DNA from: JAFGOM01 sp964605795
Lineage (GTDB): Archaea; Halobacteriota; Methanomicrobia; Methanomicrobiales; Methanospirillaceae
Direction: 5' to 3'
Assembly: GCA_964605795.1 (NCBI GenBank)
Contig: CAZSDZ010000012.1
Span: 1-61,478, forward strand
Length of the DNA stretch: 61,478 nt
The notes under the pieces are model-generated. The model worked only from the letters and a program-made list of their open reading frames with translations. It was not told where the DNA came from and made no database searches. Positions 17,055 to 25,552 of the stretch are shown here, piece by piece. The position numbers and the translations under genes are program-made. Positions within the stretch are counted from its first letter, which is position 1. Each line of letters starts with the position of its first letter.

Positions 17055-17705
17055 GTGATAACCCCAACAAACCAACTCATCATATTCACCACCCTCTCAT
17101 TCATAGTCATCGTCATAACGGTAGGCTGTATTGATACCGGCAGATCAACAGACGAATGGTATTAGCACAGGAATGCCTTCCTTGAATCAGGGAATTACAC
17201 CGAAGCAATCGAAGCATACGATCAGGCAATTCAGATAAATCCAGATGATAATAGTGCATGGAATAATAAAGGAGCAGCCTTCTTTGAACTTGGAGATTAT
17301 CATAATGCACTTGATTCCTTTAATCATTCCTTGCAATTAAACAAGGTGAATCCTGATGCATGGCAGAATATCGGGTTTACATTGGATGAGATGGGCTGGA
17401 ATGAACATGCAATCAATGCATATGGTATGGTGGTTCGGCTGAATTCTTCGTACATAAAATCCTGGAATAAGATGGGGATTCTATTGATTCGTCAAGGAAG
17501 ATATGAAGACGCACTCCGGGCATTAGATATGGCCCTTGTTCTCGATTCAGAAGATGATGAGATATGGAACAACCGGGGGGCAGCCTTATTCAAACTCGGC
17601 AGGTATGAAGATGCTCGTGTCTGTTTTGACCAGGCAATTCTGCTTGATCCCAATTATTATGAAGCTCGTGTGAATCTGGAGCGGGTTAGGGATATGTTAG
17701 AGTGA
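17055..17705 (+). pseudogene. TPR lipoprotein gene broken by an in-frame TAG
   Basis: A GTG at 17055 (or TTG at 17049) starts a hydrophobic signal with a lipobox-like end (IVIVITVGC at codons ~21-29), followed by DEWY and then a TAG at 17163-17165. The same frame continues with TPR units (residues after the stop read NAFLESGNYTEAIEAYDQAI, and so on) to a stop at 17703-17705. The stop replaces the expected Asn-Lys of a WYNKGNAF motif. A shortened product from the TTG at 17331 is possible but would lack export. Nothing here points to pyrrolysine use, so a nonsense mutation is the simplest reading. Confidence 0.7.
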
Positions 17706-18027
17706 TAATGACGAACATATGTCTCCCGTCACACACTTTTTTATAATAGGGTTAACAAATTCTCTGATTCAGATAACTGCTACCAAATATGTATGAAAGG
17801 AGAGTGAAAGTAGAGAATTGATAATGTTTATCGAATTTTAGGTGAGATTTATCTGACCGTCTCAGTATAAGTTGACAATTTTGAGATATTACCTCAAATT
17901 TTTTATAATCATCCAAGTTTCTTTTTTTTAATATTTTTACTTATATTCTAACGACACTAACATATTGATTATATATTCATCAATTCTTATTGGAAAGAAT
18001 AATTTTCATTGAAGAGAAAAATAATAC
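17706..18027. other. AT-rich intergenic stretch
   Basis: These 322 bases hold no convincing ORF. Several poly-T and TATA-like runs (for example 17930-17975) could serve as terminator for the upstream genes and as promoter for the TPR gene at 18028. The GC content drops sharply here, marking the start of the AT-rich cargo half of the element. Confidence 0.5.
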
Positions 18028-18696
18028 ATGGATGCCAAATTTAAACAAGGGGTATCTTATTTTAAAGATGAAAAATTTGAACAAGCTTTTAATATATTTC
18101 TTGAAATTGTCTCTTATAATAAAAAAAATCATAAAGCATGGAATGCTCTCGGGGTTACGCTTTCCAAACTTGGCAATTATGCTGAAATAAATACTTGTTT
18201 TGAAAATGCTTTATTTCTTGATCCAAAAAATCTAGTTTATCAAAAAAATTTAACTAAAATTCAAACAGGTGAATTTTCAATTATTAATAAAAAAGATAGC
18301 AATAAAAGTATCTCAGTATTAGTTAAAAAAATTACAAAAATATATTTGGGTACTGACCAGGAAAAAAATAAAACTAATAGTGATTCGATTAAAAAGATTT
18401 CAACAATAAATTTGAATTCAGAACTACCATCTCGTGGATTATTTAATGACCAGAACACAAAATTCGATTCCTTTAAAAATTTTATCTTAACTAATAAAAT
18501 TATACATTATTTATATTGGATAGGCTTTTTTATTTTCGTTCTGATTATTATATATTTAATATTAATAGGTGCAATTCATGCTTATTTTTGGATTTTAAAT
18601 TCCCTTTTATTTTCAGGGAATTTTTTTTTGATTTGTTTTGCAGTGTTTTTTGCTTTTTTACCAATTGTTATAGTTCTGGAATTGGCTAACCGCTAA
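18028..18696 (+). CDS. TPR protein with C-terminal membrane segments
   Basis: The protein has 222 residues with strongly AT-biased codons. Two TPR-like units cover residues ~1-75 (FKQGVSYFKDEKFEQAFNIF; KAWNALGVTLSKLGNYAEIN). A Lys/Asn/Ser-rich linker follows, then two hydrophobic helices near the C-terminus (~155-220). The N-terminal pattern is shared with the proteins at 18721-19881 and 53860-55692, whose first units also read as FK-x-GASEHF and KAWNALGVCLS. These form one paralogous family of TPR membrane proteins. The role is unknown; TPRs mediate protein contacts. It is convergent with the next TPR gene. Confidence 0.7.
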   Translation: MDAKFKQGVSYFKDEKFEQAFNIFLEIVSYNKKNHKAWNALGVTLSKLGNYAEINTCFENALFLDPKNLVYQKNLTKIQTGEFSIINKKDSNKSISVLVKKITKIYLGTDQEKNKTNSDSIKKISTINLNSELPSRGLFNDQNTKFDSFKNFILTNKIIHYLYWIGFFIFVLIIIYLILIGAIHAYFWILNSLLFSGNFFLICFAVFFAFLPIVIVLELANR

Positions 18697-18720
18697 TTGA
18701 TCATCATTTAAATTTAAATC

Positions 18721-19881
18721 TTATAATTTATTTAATAATATTTCTCGAGCTTGCTTTGCATCGATATAATTTGGATTGATTCGTAAAGCTTCATCTAATG
18801 CAACAATGGCTTCCTCATTCTTACCAAGCATTCCTAATGCACCCCCTTTGTTGAACCATGCTCTTTCATTGTTTGAATTTATTTGAATCGCTTTATTAGA
18901 AGCTTCAATGGACATATCGTATTCTTTTAATTGATTATATGCCCAGCCAATATTACACCAAGCATCATCATCGTTAGGATCTAATTGAATTGCTTGATTA
19001 AACGCATTTATACCTTCTTTATAATTTCCAGATTCACATAATTCAACACCTTTATTAAAATAAGAATTTACGGCTTTTGTCTCAAGTGATGCAGATGTGT
19101 TAGCACTTTCAACCAAAATAATAGCAATAAAAATAACGAAGGCGACGATAATAATTTTCCCAGAAAATGAATTTAATTTTTTTCCCTTAAATCCTAAATC
19201 CTCACCATTTTCATAACACCACTTATTTCTTTTATATGCATATAGTGGTAAAAATAAAATCCACACAATTAATATAATTATACCCCATCCAATTGGAGTC
19301 CATTTCATTGCCGAATCTTTTGCATTCGGATTGCCTGTTCCGATCTTTTTTGCATCATCATACACCAAGTAAGCTACTGCAATGCGAAATAAAACAGGGA
19401 GATACCAAGGAATTAATTCAGCATTTACATAAGGAATTAAAAATATGACCAACCCAAAAACAAACATTAACCAAAATTCATATTTCGGGGTTATTTTACC
19501 AGAATCATTTATTCCTCCGTCTTTTTTATTAGAATTGGAGGAATCATTTTTGCTAACAGATCTTTGAGGATTCTCATCATTTGCAGAATTGGGATCTATA
19601 TTTAATCCATTGGTGATATTTTGTGTATTTTCTAAATTTTTCAAATGCTTACTATTTTTTTCCTTATTTTTTTTATATAAGTCAATATCAGGTTTAATTT
19701 CAATAGCATTTGAAAAACAAGTATTTGCATCAGAATAATTGCCTATTGCAGACAAACATACTCCAAGAGCATTCCATGCTTTGTGATTTTCTCCGTTTTC
19801 CTTTACTACCTCATAAAAATGCTCCGAAGCTCCCTTAAAGTCATTTTTTTTAAAAAGGATTAATCCATCTTCCAATGACAT
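18721..19881 (-). CDS. TPR membrane protein, paralogue of 53860-55692
   Basis: The protein has 386 residues. N-terminal TPR units (~1-75), a polar linker, a four-helix membrane region (~125-265, with PWYLPVLFRIAVAYLVYDDA and WTPIGWGIIILIVWILFLPL), then three C-terminal TPR units (~270-380, e.g. YNQLKEYDMSIEASNKAIQI). The first half and its upstream region are closely similar to the chromosomal gene at 53860-55692, outside the element. This shows a duplication or exchange between host and element. The chromosomal copy has many more TPR units. The topology suggests a membrane-anchored scaffold with cytoplasmic TPRs at both ends. Confidence 0.8.
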   Translation of the reverse strand: MSLEDGLILFKKNDFKGASEHFYEVVKENGENHKAWNALGVCLSAIGNYSDANTCFSNAIEIKPDIDLYKKNKEKNSKHLKNLENTQNITNGLNIDPNSANDENPQRSVSKNDSSNSNKKDGGINDSGKITPKYEFWLMFVFGLVIFLIPYVNAELIPWYLPVLFRIAVAYLVYDDAKKIGTGNPNAKDSAMKWTPIGWGIIILIVWILFLPLYAYKRNKWCYENGEDLGFKGKKLNSFSGKIIIVAFVIFIAIILVESANTSASLETKAVNSYFNKGVELCESGNYKEGINAFNQAIQLDPNDDDAWCNIGWAYNQLKEYDMSIEASNKAIQINSNNERAWFNKGGALGMLGKNEEAIVALDEALRINPNYIDAKQAREILLNKL

Positions 19882-20108
19882 TCTATTTTCTATTAATTTT
19901 TGTACTGATATACTTCACGATTTTATTCTATTACCTATTCGAATAAATGTAAACACCCACTGCTTTTTGACTATGGTATATTAAGAAACACTCATTCAAT
20001 TTTTGTTTTCCCAAAGTTTATTGGTAACTGGAGTTAAAGGCATCCAGTTGCCAACTCGCATCCCTCGCATGCTTTTCCTCTGGTTGGTCATCCCCCTATT
20101 TCAACTAT

Positions 20109-20118
20109 NNNNNNNNNN
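20109..20118. other. Assembly gap (10 Ns)
   Basis: Ten Ns lie in the region upstream of the minus-strand TPR gene, exactly where the sequence is similar to the region upstream of the second copy (55800-55910). A repeat-induced break in assembly is likely, so the true length is unknown. Confidence 0.99.
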
Positions 20119-20159
20119 ATCATCATTCATTCCTTTTCAAATAGGGTTAAAACGTTTTT

Positions 20160-20275
20160 TTTATTTATTGCGGCATTATTTTTTGTAGGATTTATCCGAA
20201 GTGCCAAGTTAAAGCATAATATGATAGCTTCTTCATTTCTACCTATCTTTTCCAATGTGAATTTAATATTCTACA
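20160..20275 (-). pseudogene. Fragment of a TPR gene
   Basis: On the minus strand one frame reads LEKIGRNEEAIILCFNLALR followed by INPTKNN, a recognisable TPR unit, with no start and no continuation on either side. It is a relic of another TPR gene, cut at the assembly gap side. It adds to the evidence that TPR genes have been repeatedly duplicated and deleted in this part of the element. Confidence 0.5.
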
Positions 20276-20438
20276 CGTGGTCGGAATATTTAGGAGTAAG
20301 TGAGATACCTGGTGGTCGAAGGATCATGGTCTCAATCTGTGAGTCATGTATAGACCCTAACGAACCGGAAGATTACCTTCCAGACGTATCTTAACTCATC
20401 TTTTTTGAGAAAATCCAATAGCGTTGCGTTATATGCCT

Positions 20439-20900
20439 GTTAACTCTGGTGGTAACGTAGAGTAACAGGATGATACTGCTCATAGTGCTTGTAAAAAACG
20501 TGCATAAATACCAAGACATGAAGTTACCATAGTGATAACATATGTTAACAGAGTTTTTATCGTTACCATCCGCGGTAACAGAGAGTTAACATTTTAGTTA
20601 CTGTTATCATGCAGGTAACGACCGTTAACTATATCTCATGAGCGTTACCACTAATGGTAACGGCAGGTAACACAACTGTTACCGGGAGAGATACCATGAG
20701 CAGCACTCATATTAGAGTCCAGGAATCTGTCAAGGACCGACTTTTGCAGATGTCACGAGAGAAGGAGAGTATCGGTGAGGTCATCACGAGGCTGATGGAT
20801 TATTACGATGGCGTTACCACTGATGGTAACAACCCGTTATCGCTAGTTAACCCAGATGTTACCAGAGAGTTAACGGATAGGATGGAATCGTTAGAGCAGC
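20439..20900. repeat. Dense array of GTTAC/GGTAAC half-sites upstream of and inside a DNA-binding gene
   Basis: About 15 copies of GTTAMC, GGTAAC or one-mismatch variants fall between 20439 and 20683, for example at 20439, 20451, 20523, 20534, 20544, 20562, 20574, 20585, 20614, 20624, 20644, 20656, 20666 and 20678. More follow inside the next gene (20813-20875). Neighbouring copies are often 10-12 bases apart, about one helical turn, and alternate in orientation to form palindromes such as GTTACC-N6-GGTAAC. This is what an operator, iteron or centromere array bound cooperatively by ribbon-helix-helix dimers looks like, and the adjacent gene encodes such a protein. Confidence 0.7.
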
Positions 20901-21214
20901 GGTTACATGCCCTGGAGAGTGGTTTTCAGCAGGTAAACGATGAACCGGATTCACCCACATCATCGAGGACCGATGATGGTGCTGCTCCCCGCGAGAGGAA
21001 ACAATCTGCAGCACGTGAGGGAAAGGTCCACATCACACCTGATATGTGTGAGGAGTTGAAGGACCGGGTTAGTTACCTTCATAATGAGATGGGTATGACA
21101 TACCCGCAGATCAGTGACAAAACCGGTATCCCCGTAGGGTCACTAAAGAAGATACCACCAGGGATACTGAAGAGCATCGGTCAGAATGAATTCGATGCGT
21201 TGATGCTGCCGTAA
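20696..21214 (+). CDS. Ribbon-helix-helix / helix-turn-helix DNA-binding protein
   Basis: The protein has 172 residues. I use the ATG at 20696 (after GGGAGAGATACC) rather than the in-frame GTG/ATG at 20654, which lies inside the repeat array. The N-terminus (STHIRVQESVKDRLLQMSRE followed by GEVITRLMDYY) is a ribbon-helix-helix; a coiled linker and polar stretch follow; the C-terminus (~125-165, MGMTYPQISDKTGIPVGSLK) is a helix-turn-helix. The preceding and internal GTTAC half-sites are its likely targets. It may control replication or partition of the element, or its own expression. AT content returns to near the chromosomal average here. Confidence 0.75.
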   Translation: MSSTHIRVQESVKDRLLQMSREKESIGEVITRLMDYYDGVTTDGNNPLSLVNPDVTRELTDRMESLEQRLHALESGFQQVNDEPDSPTSSRTDDGAAPRERKQSAAREGKVHITPDMCEELKDRVSYLHNEMGMTYPQISDKTGIPVGSLKKIPPGILKSIGQNEFDALMLP

Positions 21215-21293
21215 TCCAGGTGAGGTTATCCACAAAACTTGGATGATGCACTAATATCTCTTATTTTTCAATTCCGACCACAATATACCCCGT

Positions 21294-21933
21294 GTAAACG
21301 TAACGTTTACCCGAATGGAGATCATCAACGAGATATTGACACCCTTCTCATGTGCTTGCATGTCACGTGCAACCATGTTCTATTCCTCTCTGTATTCAAA
21401 TATCTCTCTGATATGGCTATATTTTAATGGAAGAGGACCCGATGACCTCGTGGACACGTGGCGTGTACAGTGAGTAATATGAGATCATCAATGTTATATT
21501 GATGGCGTTGTATCCGGGATAAAAAATGATTGGAAATGGTAAACGGGCCAATTATACCCTGGTTCCACGTCACATGGAACCATGCTTTTATTTGCTTTAA
21601 TTCCAAATTGAAGAGATATTATCGAGTGTCAACGAACCATTGACATTGATATAAGGCAGTAACAACGCCACGTTGTTGCAACTTTATTATAGTTCTTTTA
21701 GCGAACAGAGCAAGAAAAACAGGTAAGAACGTGTCATTCTTATTCATCCAATGGTTCAAGAAAAAACGAGAATAACCCTGCTTGCATCTGACATGCAACC
21801 ATCGGTGAACTCGCTGGATGGTTTACCATAGTCATCAAGGCGGATTATTGAGTAATTGGATATTAAGATTCAAAACCTTACTGAATTCTGGAAATAACTG
21901 AAATTACCAAAGGTTCAACGTCACGTTGAACCT
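21294..21933. repeat. Array of ten palindromes sharing a 7-nt centre, in a 0.7-kb noncoding region
   Basis: No ORF of substance lies between 21215 and 21932. Ten inverted repeats occur, each with a 7-base centre flanked by A on the left arm and T on the right: 21294-21310 (arm GTAAA, centre CGTAACG), 21325-21339 (TCAA, CGAGATA), 21356-21372 (TTGCA, TGTCACG), 21454-21466 (ACA, CGTGGCG), 21486-21504 (CATCAA, TGTTATA), 21561-21581 (GGTTCCA, CGTCACA), 21627-21645 (TGTCAA, CGAACCA), 21661-21677 (AACAA, CGCCACG), 21782-21798 (TTGCA, TCTGACA) and 21911-21933 (AGGTTCAA, CGTCACG). Arms differ but always pair; centres resemble CGTCACG. The sites could be protein-binding sites or RNA hairpins. Confidence 0.75.
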
Positions 21934-22253
21934 CATTCCAATCGATGGTCCGGTATATCCAGGCTGTTTAACTTGTCTGCTACAGCCTTCGTTACGTGTG
22001 CTTCCTTGAACTTCCCGGACCGGATAAACATCATCTCTTTTTTCGAATAACGGTATTCACATGGCCATTTCATCAGGATTTCATGATCGAACACGGGAGA
22101 TAACCGGTTCCTGGTTACATCGGATGGGAGGTCACCAGGCCGGTCTAGGATGTCATAGGCTATCCTGCAGAAGACGTGGAGGGATTCATCCCTTTTAAAT
22201 GCCCAGCAATCCTGGCATCCCATATGCTGACGGTAGTCTTGATTCATCTGCAT
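21933..22253 (-). CDS. Hypothetical protein of the element (106 aa)
   Basis: The N-terminus (MQMNQDYRQHMGCQDCWAFK) carries a CxxC pair and C48 (in HVFCRI of the same region) could add to a metal site. The remainder is basic with an EYRYSKKEMMFIRSGKF segment. Its stop codon lies at the right arm of the last palindrome of the array. It is transcribed away from the Mrr-type nuclease region toward the array. No family is recognised. Confidence 0.5.
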   Translation of the reverse strand: MQMNQDYRQHMGCQDCWAFKRDESLHVFCRIAYDILDRPGDLPSDVTRNRLSPVFDHEILMKWPCEYRYSKKEMMFIRSGKFKEAHVTKAVADKLNSLDIPDHRLE

Positions 22254-22381
22254 GGAATGGTAATGGACCAGATAAAAAGGTCAGGTAAACGGGGTGAAAG
22301 TGTTTTATTATGTTAAGATAATGCTAATTGGATATGTGGCCGAATCTTTCATTAACGATTGTTTTAGTTCTTTAATCGTAA

Positions 22382-23440
22382 TTACTCTTCAAATTGTGAT
22401 CTATTTAATTCCTCAAATTTCACTGGGAAAAATTGCATAATTTTAGACAATTCAATTCCATTAATAAGTTCTATCGAATTACTAGAAGCTAATTCTTTTG
22501 CAGATTTTGTATAATTAGAGGTTACAATTACCATCCCTTTATGTGCTTTATAGTGATCCACTGCTGATCGGATCTCTTGGATAGCAGTATTGCCAATATT
22601 AGATTTATGATTTTTTGCTTGTATTGCAATAGTGGTGATTCCATCCGAAATAATTAAATCACAACCTTGATCCCCACTTTTTTTTGTTAAAATAGAAGAA
22701 TATCCCATCTTTCTGAATAAAATATGTAAAAATTTTTCAAAAGTATATCCTCTCATTTGTTGTAAATTAGAGAATGAAACAATAGAATCAGGGGACAATT
22801 GAGGAATGGCATCGATTTTTTTACTAATTCTCTGAAAATTGCTAAATTCAGTCGAGATTAATAAACAAAATTTTTCAATCTTATTATTAATATTCACTAT
22901 ATGAAACGGAATATAATTTACGATTATATCAAAAATATAATCAGATTCGGTTTGAATCTCTCCATTAATAGAATTTTCCCCCTTCATATTTTTTATAAGA
23001 GAAATGATAAATTCTCTATCTGGTTTACATAATAACTGATAGGTATATTGAAAAGTCACAAATTCTCGTTGGACTTGTAATAATTTTTCATGTAAGGGAT
23101 TATCATTTTCAATGGTAATTGTATCATAATATTGTGATCCTTGCCATTCTGAAAAAAAATGATATAAAAAATAATATAATCTATATAAATCAATCTGGAC
23201 ACCTAATTCTCTTGAAATATAATCACCATATTCATGATAACATCCCCGATATCTTGGAGTAGCTTTATTTCTAAAATTTTCAATAAAATTATACTCAGTT
23301 ATTGAAATAAACCTCTTCATGATTTTTTCAAGATCGGATTTACTACACTCATCATAAACAATCGGAGATAGAATAAGCATTTGATCAATTTCTTCGATTT
23401 TATCGGTCACTTGTTTATAAATCGAACAGATAGCATTCAT
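22382..23440 (-). CDS. Mrr-type restriction endonuclease-like protein
   Basis: The protein has 352 residues. The N-terminal ~220 residues are helical and AT-rich with no family I recognise. The C-terminal ~125 residues are an Mrr_cat nuclease: MRGYTFEKFLHILFRKMGYS, then GDQGCDLII (D257/D261) and the catalytic IAIQAKN (Q274-K276), followed by VDHYKAHKGMVIVTSNYTKSA. This PD-(D/E)xK variant cleaves DNA, often modified DNA, and is common in defence islands. No methyltransferase or helicase partner is adjacent, so a stand-alone modification-dependent nuclease is most likely. It sits in the cargo half of the element and may protect the host from competing viruses. Confidence 0.8.
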   Translation of the reverse strand: MNAICSIYKQVTDKIEEIDQMLILSPIVYDECSKSDLEKIMKRFISITEYNFIENFRNKATPRYRGCYHEYGDYISRELGVQIDLYRLYYFLYHFFSEWQGSQYYDTITIENDNPLHEKLLQVQREFVTFQYTYQLLCKPDREFIISLIKNMKGENSINGEIQTESDYIFDIIVNYIPFHIVNINNKIEKFCLLISTEFSNFQRISKKIDAIPQLSPDSIVSFSNLQQMRGYTFEKFLHILFRKMGYSSILTKKSGDQGCDLIISDGITTIAIQAKNHKSNIGNTAIQEIRSAVDHYKAHKGMVIVTSNYTKSAKELASSNSIELINGIELSKIMQFFPVKFEELNRSQFEE

Positions 23441-23790
23441 AATTATTAATAAGGTTTAACTTGACATAGAGATATTCACCCAATATATATGCATAATGTT
23501 TATATAATTAAAAATATATAATTACATATGTCGATGATTTCCTAACAGGGCGCTATATTTCCACTGAATATGATGAGTCTGTGGGCCTTTCCTTGTATGC
23601 ATTCCTTAGTATGGTGGGGCTTAGTAAAGTGTAATATTTAATTTTTTAAAATATATTGAGTAATGCATTAATTACAATCTTCGGTTAAAATAAGCGGGCA
23701 GAATATTAATATGCGTTACTTTTTCGAATGGGAATATTTATTCGTTTAATTATTTAAATTATGTAAATATTTTTTTCACTACCTAGTATT
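23441..23790. other. AT-rich intergenic region between divergent nuclease genes
   Basis: The 350 bases hold no gene. The two ends are strongly AT-rich (TATA-like stretches near 23490-23525 and 23740-23775) and fit divergent promoters for the Mrr-type gene and the broken gene at 23791. The middle (23540-23630) is less AT-rich and may be a short coding relic. Confidence 0.45.
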
Positions 23791-24104
23791 ATGCCTCGAT
23801 TAGCAAGAGAATTTGAAGAATTGGTCAATTTACTGGAAAAAGAACTAGGTCCACAGGGTGTGATAGTCACTTCCCCTGATTATATCCTTTGGAAAATGTC
23901 TGGTTCTCGTCGAGAAATAGATATCTCTTTACGACATCAAATCGGGTCAACGCATGTCCTTGTAGTCATAGAATGCCGAAAAAAAGATAGCAGTCAAGAT
24001 GTTACTTGGATTGAGCAAGTAGCCTCTAAAATTAAGATATTGAAGCAGATAAAGCGGTTTTAGTATCTTCTAATGGATTTACTGTATATTCCGATCAGAT
24101 CTGA
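23791..24104 (+). pseudogene. Frameshifted restriction-endonuclease-like fragment
   Basis: The first 82 codons read MPRLAREFEELVNLLEKELG and later VLVVIECRKKDSSQDVTWIE, an E-C-x-K-type nuclease core in which ECRKR and DVTWIEQ recur in an archaeal family related to Mrr. After the ASKIK segment the frame shifts near 24030; the other frame continues DIEADKAVLVSSNGFTVYSD and stops at 24102-24104. Family members usually go on much further, so this is both frameshifted and truncated. It lies directly next to an IS-like terminal repeat, which probably caused the loss of its 3' part. Confidence 0.7.
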
Positions 24105-24107
24105 ACA

Positions 24108-24566
24108 GTTAGTCCGGCAAAATTGAACACTACTTTCGCTAAGGTTGAACATTGTGTCCGCTAAAACTGAACACCCTTTCCGCTAAGATTGAACAGTCTC
24201 ATACTCTTCCTCTTACAAATTTAAATTTAGAAATCATACCCTCTTTTAACTGTCTTTACAGGTTCTTATGGGGGCTGCCGCCCCCAAACCCCTGCATTAT
24301 AAATATTCCTCCCCCAAAAGGGGATCGTCGCGACGCCTCGTCGGGTCGCAACTAGGCAAGGATGTTTAGTGATTAAATGTAAGCCCCATATCATTCTTTA
24401 ATCTTATCTAGATTAACAATGCAGAGGCTCTTATCTGTCTATAGCGGTATAGATTTCCTCATTTAGGTTGAATTAAATTCCGCTTAATTTGCAGATTTTC
24501 ATACCGCCAGAAAAATATAGATTTTATTTTTCATTTGTGAATTAAAACTGTTCAATTGGAGCGGAA
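24108..24566. mobile_element. IS-like remnant: four 22-bp tandem end repeats and one inverted end
   Basis: Four 22-bp units sit head to tail at 24108-24129, 24130-24151, 24152-24173 and 24174-24195. Each ends in a variant of CCGCTAAAATTGAACA. The opposite orientation (TGTTCAATTGGAGCGGAA) occurs at 24549-24566. Several copies of a ~20-bp terminal word at one end are typical of IS21-type transposons. There is no transposase between the ends, only GC-rich noncoding sequence with a GGGGGCTGCCGCCCCC hairpin near 24270. This is either a deletion relic or a nonautonomous derivative. The stretch 24567-24751 holds nothing else I can name. Confidence 0.55.
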
Positions 24567-24751
24567 TATACAACTACCGTTATAGAAGGAAGATATCAGA
24601 GATTCTCGGATAAGGGTATGGTGATGTACCAGGTAAAATGAGAAATGGCAATAGAAGCCCGCTATAACTGCCTGGATATCGTTAGGGGAGGTTATAGCCT
24701 CCATCCCGATACTTCATCAAGTATCCCTGTAAATAATGAAAAAATGGAAGG

Positions 24752-25189
24752 TTAGGTTTTGAGGTTACGCAATACAATATCTCTTCCCACTTTTGCTCCT
24801 TCTAAACCCGGGTCTATTTTTAGTGCCTGGTCAAAGGCATCAAGAGATTCTTCATATTTGCCAAGGGTTGCTAAGGCAAGCCCCTTGCCACACCATGCAT
24901 TAACATCTTCCGAGTTTATTTTCAGTGTCTGGTCAAAGGCATCAAGAGATTCTTCATACCGGCCAAGGTATCCTAAAGTAACCCCCTTGTTATACCATGC
25001 TTCAGCTAAACCTGGGTCTAATCTCAGTGCCTTGTCAAATGCAGTAAGGGCTTCTTCATACTTGCCAAGTTCAGCTAAGTCACACCCCGTGTTATAAAAT
25101 GCTACAGCCGGGTTAGGTTTATCAATGCATCCAACCGTCACGATGACTGCCATAAGTGACAGAACGACGAGAAGAAACAGTCGTTTCAT
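24752..25189 (-). CDS. TPR lipoprotein
   Basis: The protein has 145 residues. It starts with a lipoprotein signal (MKRLFLLVVLSLMAVIVTVG then C22 as the lipidated cysteine), followed by three TPR units (YNTGCDLAELGKYEEALTAF and two more ending in DQTLKINSED and DQALKIDPGL) and the tail GRDIVLRNLKT. The same tail occurs out of frame just downstream of the chromosomal TPR gene at 53860, linking the two by descent. It also resembles the broken lipoprotein gene at 17055-17705. It is expected on the outer face of the cytoplasmic membrane; the partner is unknown. Confidence 0.8.
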   Translation of the reverse strand: MKRLFLLVVLSLMAVIVTVGCIDKPNPAVAFYNTGCDLAELGKYEEALTAFDKALRLDPGLAEAWYNKGVTLGYLGRYEESLDAFDQTLKINSEDVNAWCGKGLALATLGKYEESLDAFDQALKIDPGLEGAKVGRDIVLRNLKT

Positions 25190-25552
25190 AATATTCTTCT
25201 GGTAGAATACCTGATATAATTTTCATTTGATTTACACTTCATAAACGAATACGAATGAAGCATACAAAAACATCAAGAATGAGGATATACATTGAAGCCG
25301 ATCCCTCGGGATCAATACGATCGACTGATGGAACGGTAGTTAAAAAAGCACGTGAAAGCGCTTTCTCTTTTTTCGATAGATTGTATGGCTACATGCCAAA
25401 AATACAAAATAGGCTTCTGTGTGGTTGTTATTATCATTCAACCCATAAAATCAGGTATGTATGAACTGATAGGAAATTGTGACCGGCGTTAACAACATAC
25501 AAATCATTTATCCTAAATGGTGATATTAACCGTGAAATGGATATGATCACAG
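25190..25552. other. Intergenic region without a supported gene
   Basis: A 69-codon frame at 25255-25464 (MKHTKTSRMRIYIEADPSGS onward) is the only ORF. It has no ribosome-binding site of note and an odd composition, so I do not call it. The rest is AT-rich, and the last 50 bases could hold the promoter of the next gene. Confidence 0.4.

Noticed and set aside
17163..17165. TAG as a pyrrolysine codon
   Set aside because: No pyrrolysine genes or other amber-containing frames in the window, and the position in TPR homologues is an ordinary Asn; nonsense mutation is simpler.
20003..20188. ORF across the second gap
   Set aside because: It depends on a placeholder of 10 Ns and overlaps noncoding sequence duplicated upstream of the chromosomal TPR gene.
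24108..24195. CRISPR array
   Set aside because: The 22-bp units are directly abutting with no spacers; the words fit transposon ends.
25255..25464. 69-codon ORF
   Set aside because: No convincing ribosome-binding site or fold; left as part of an intergenic region.
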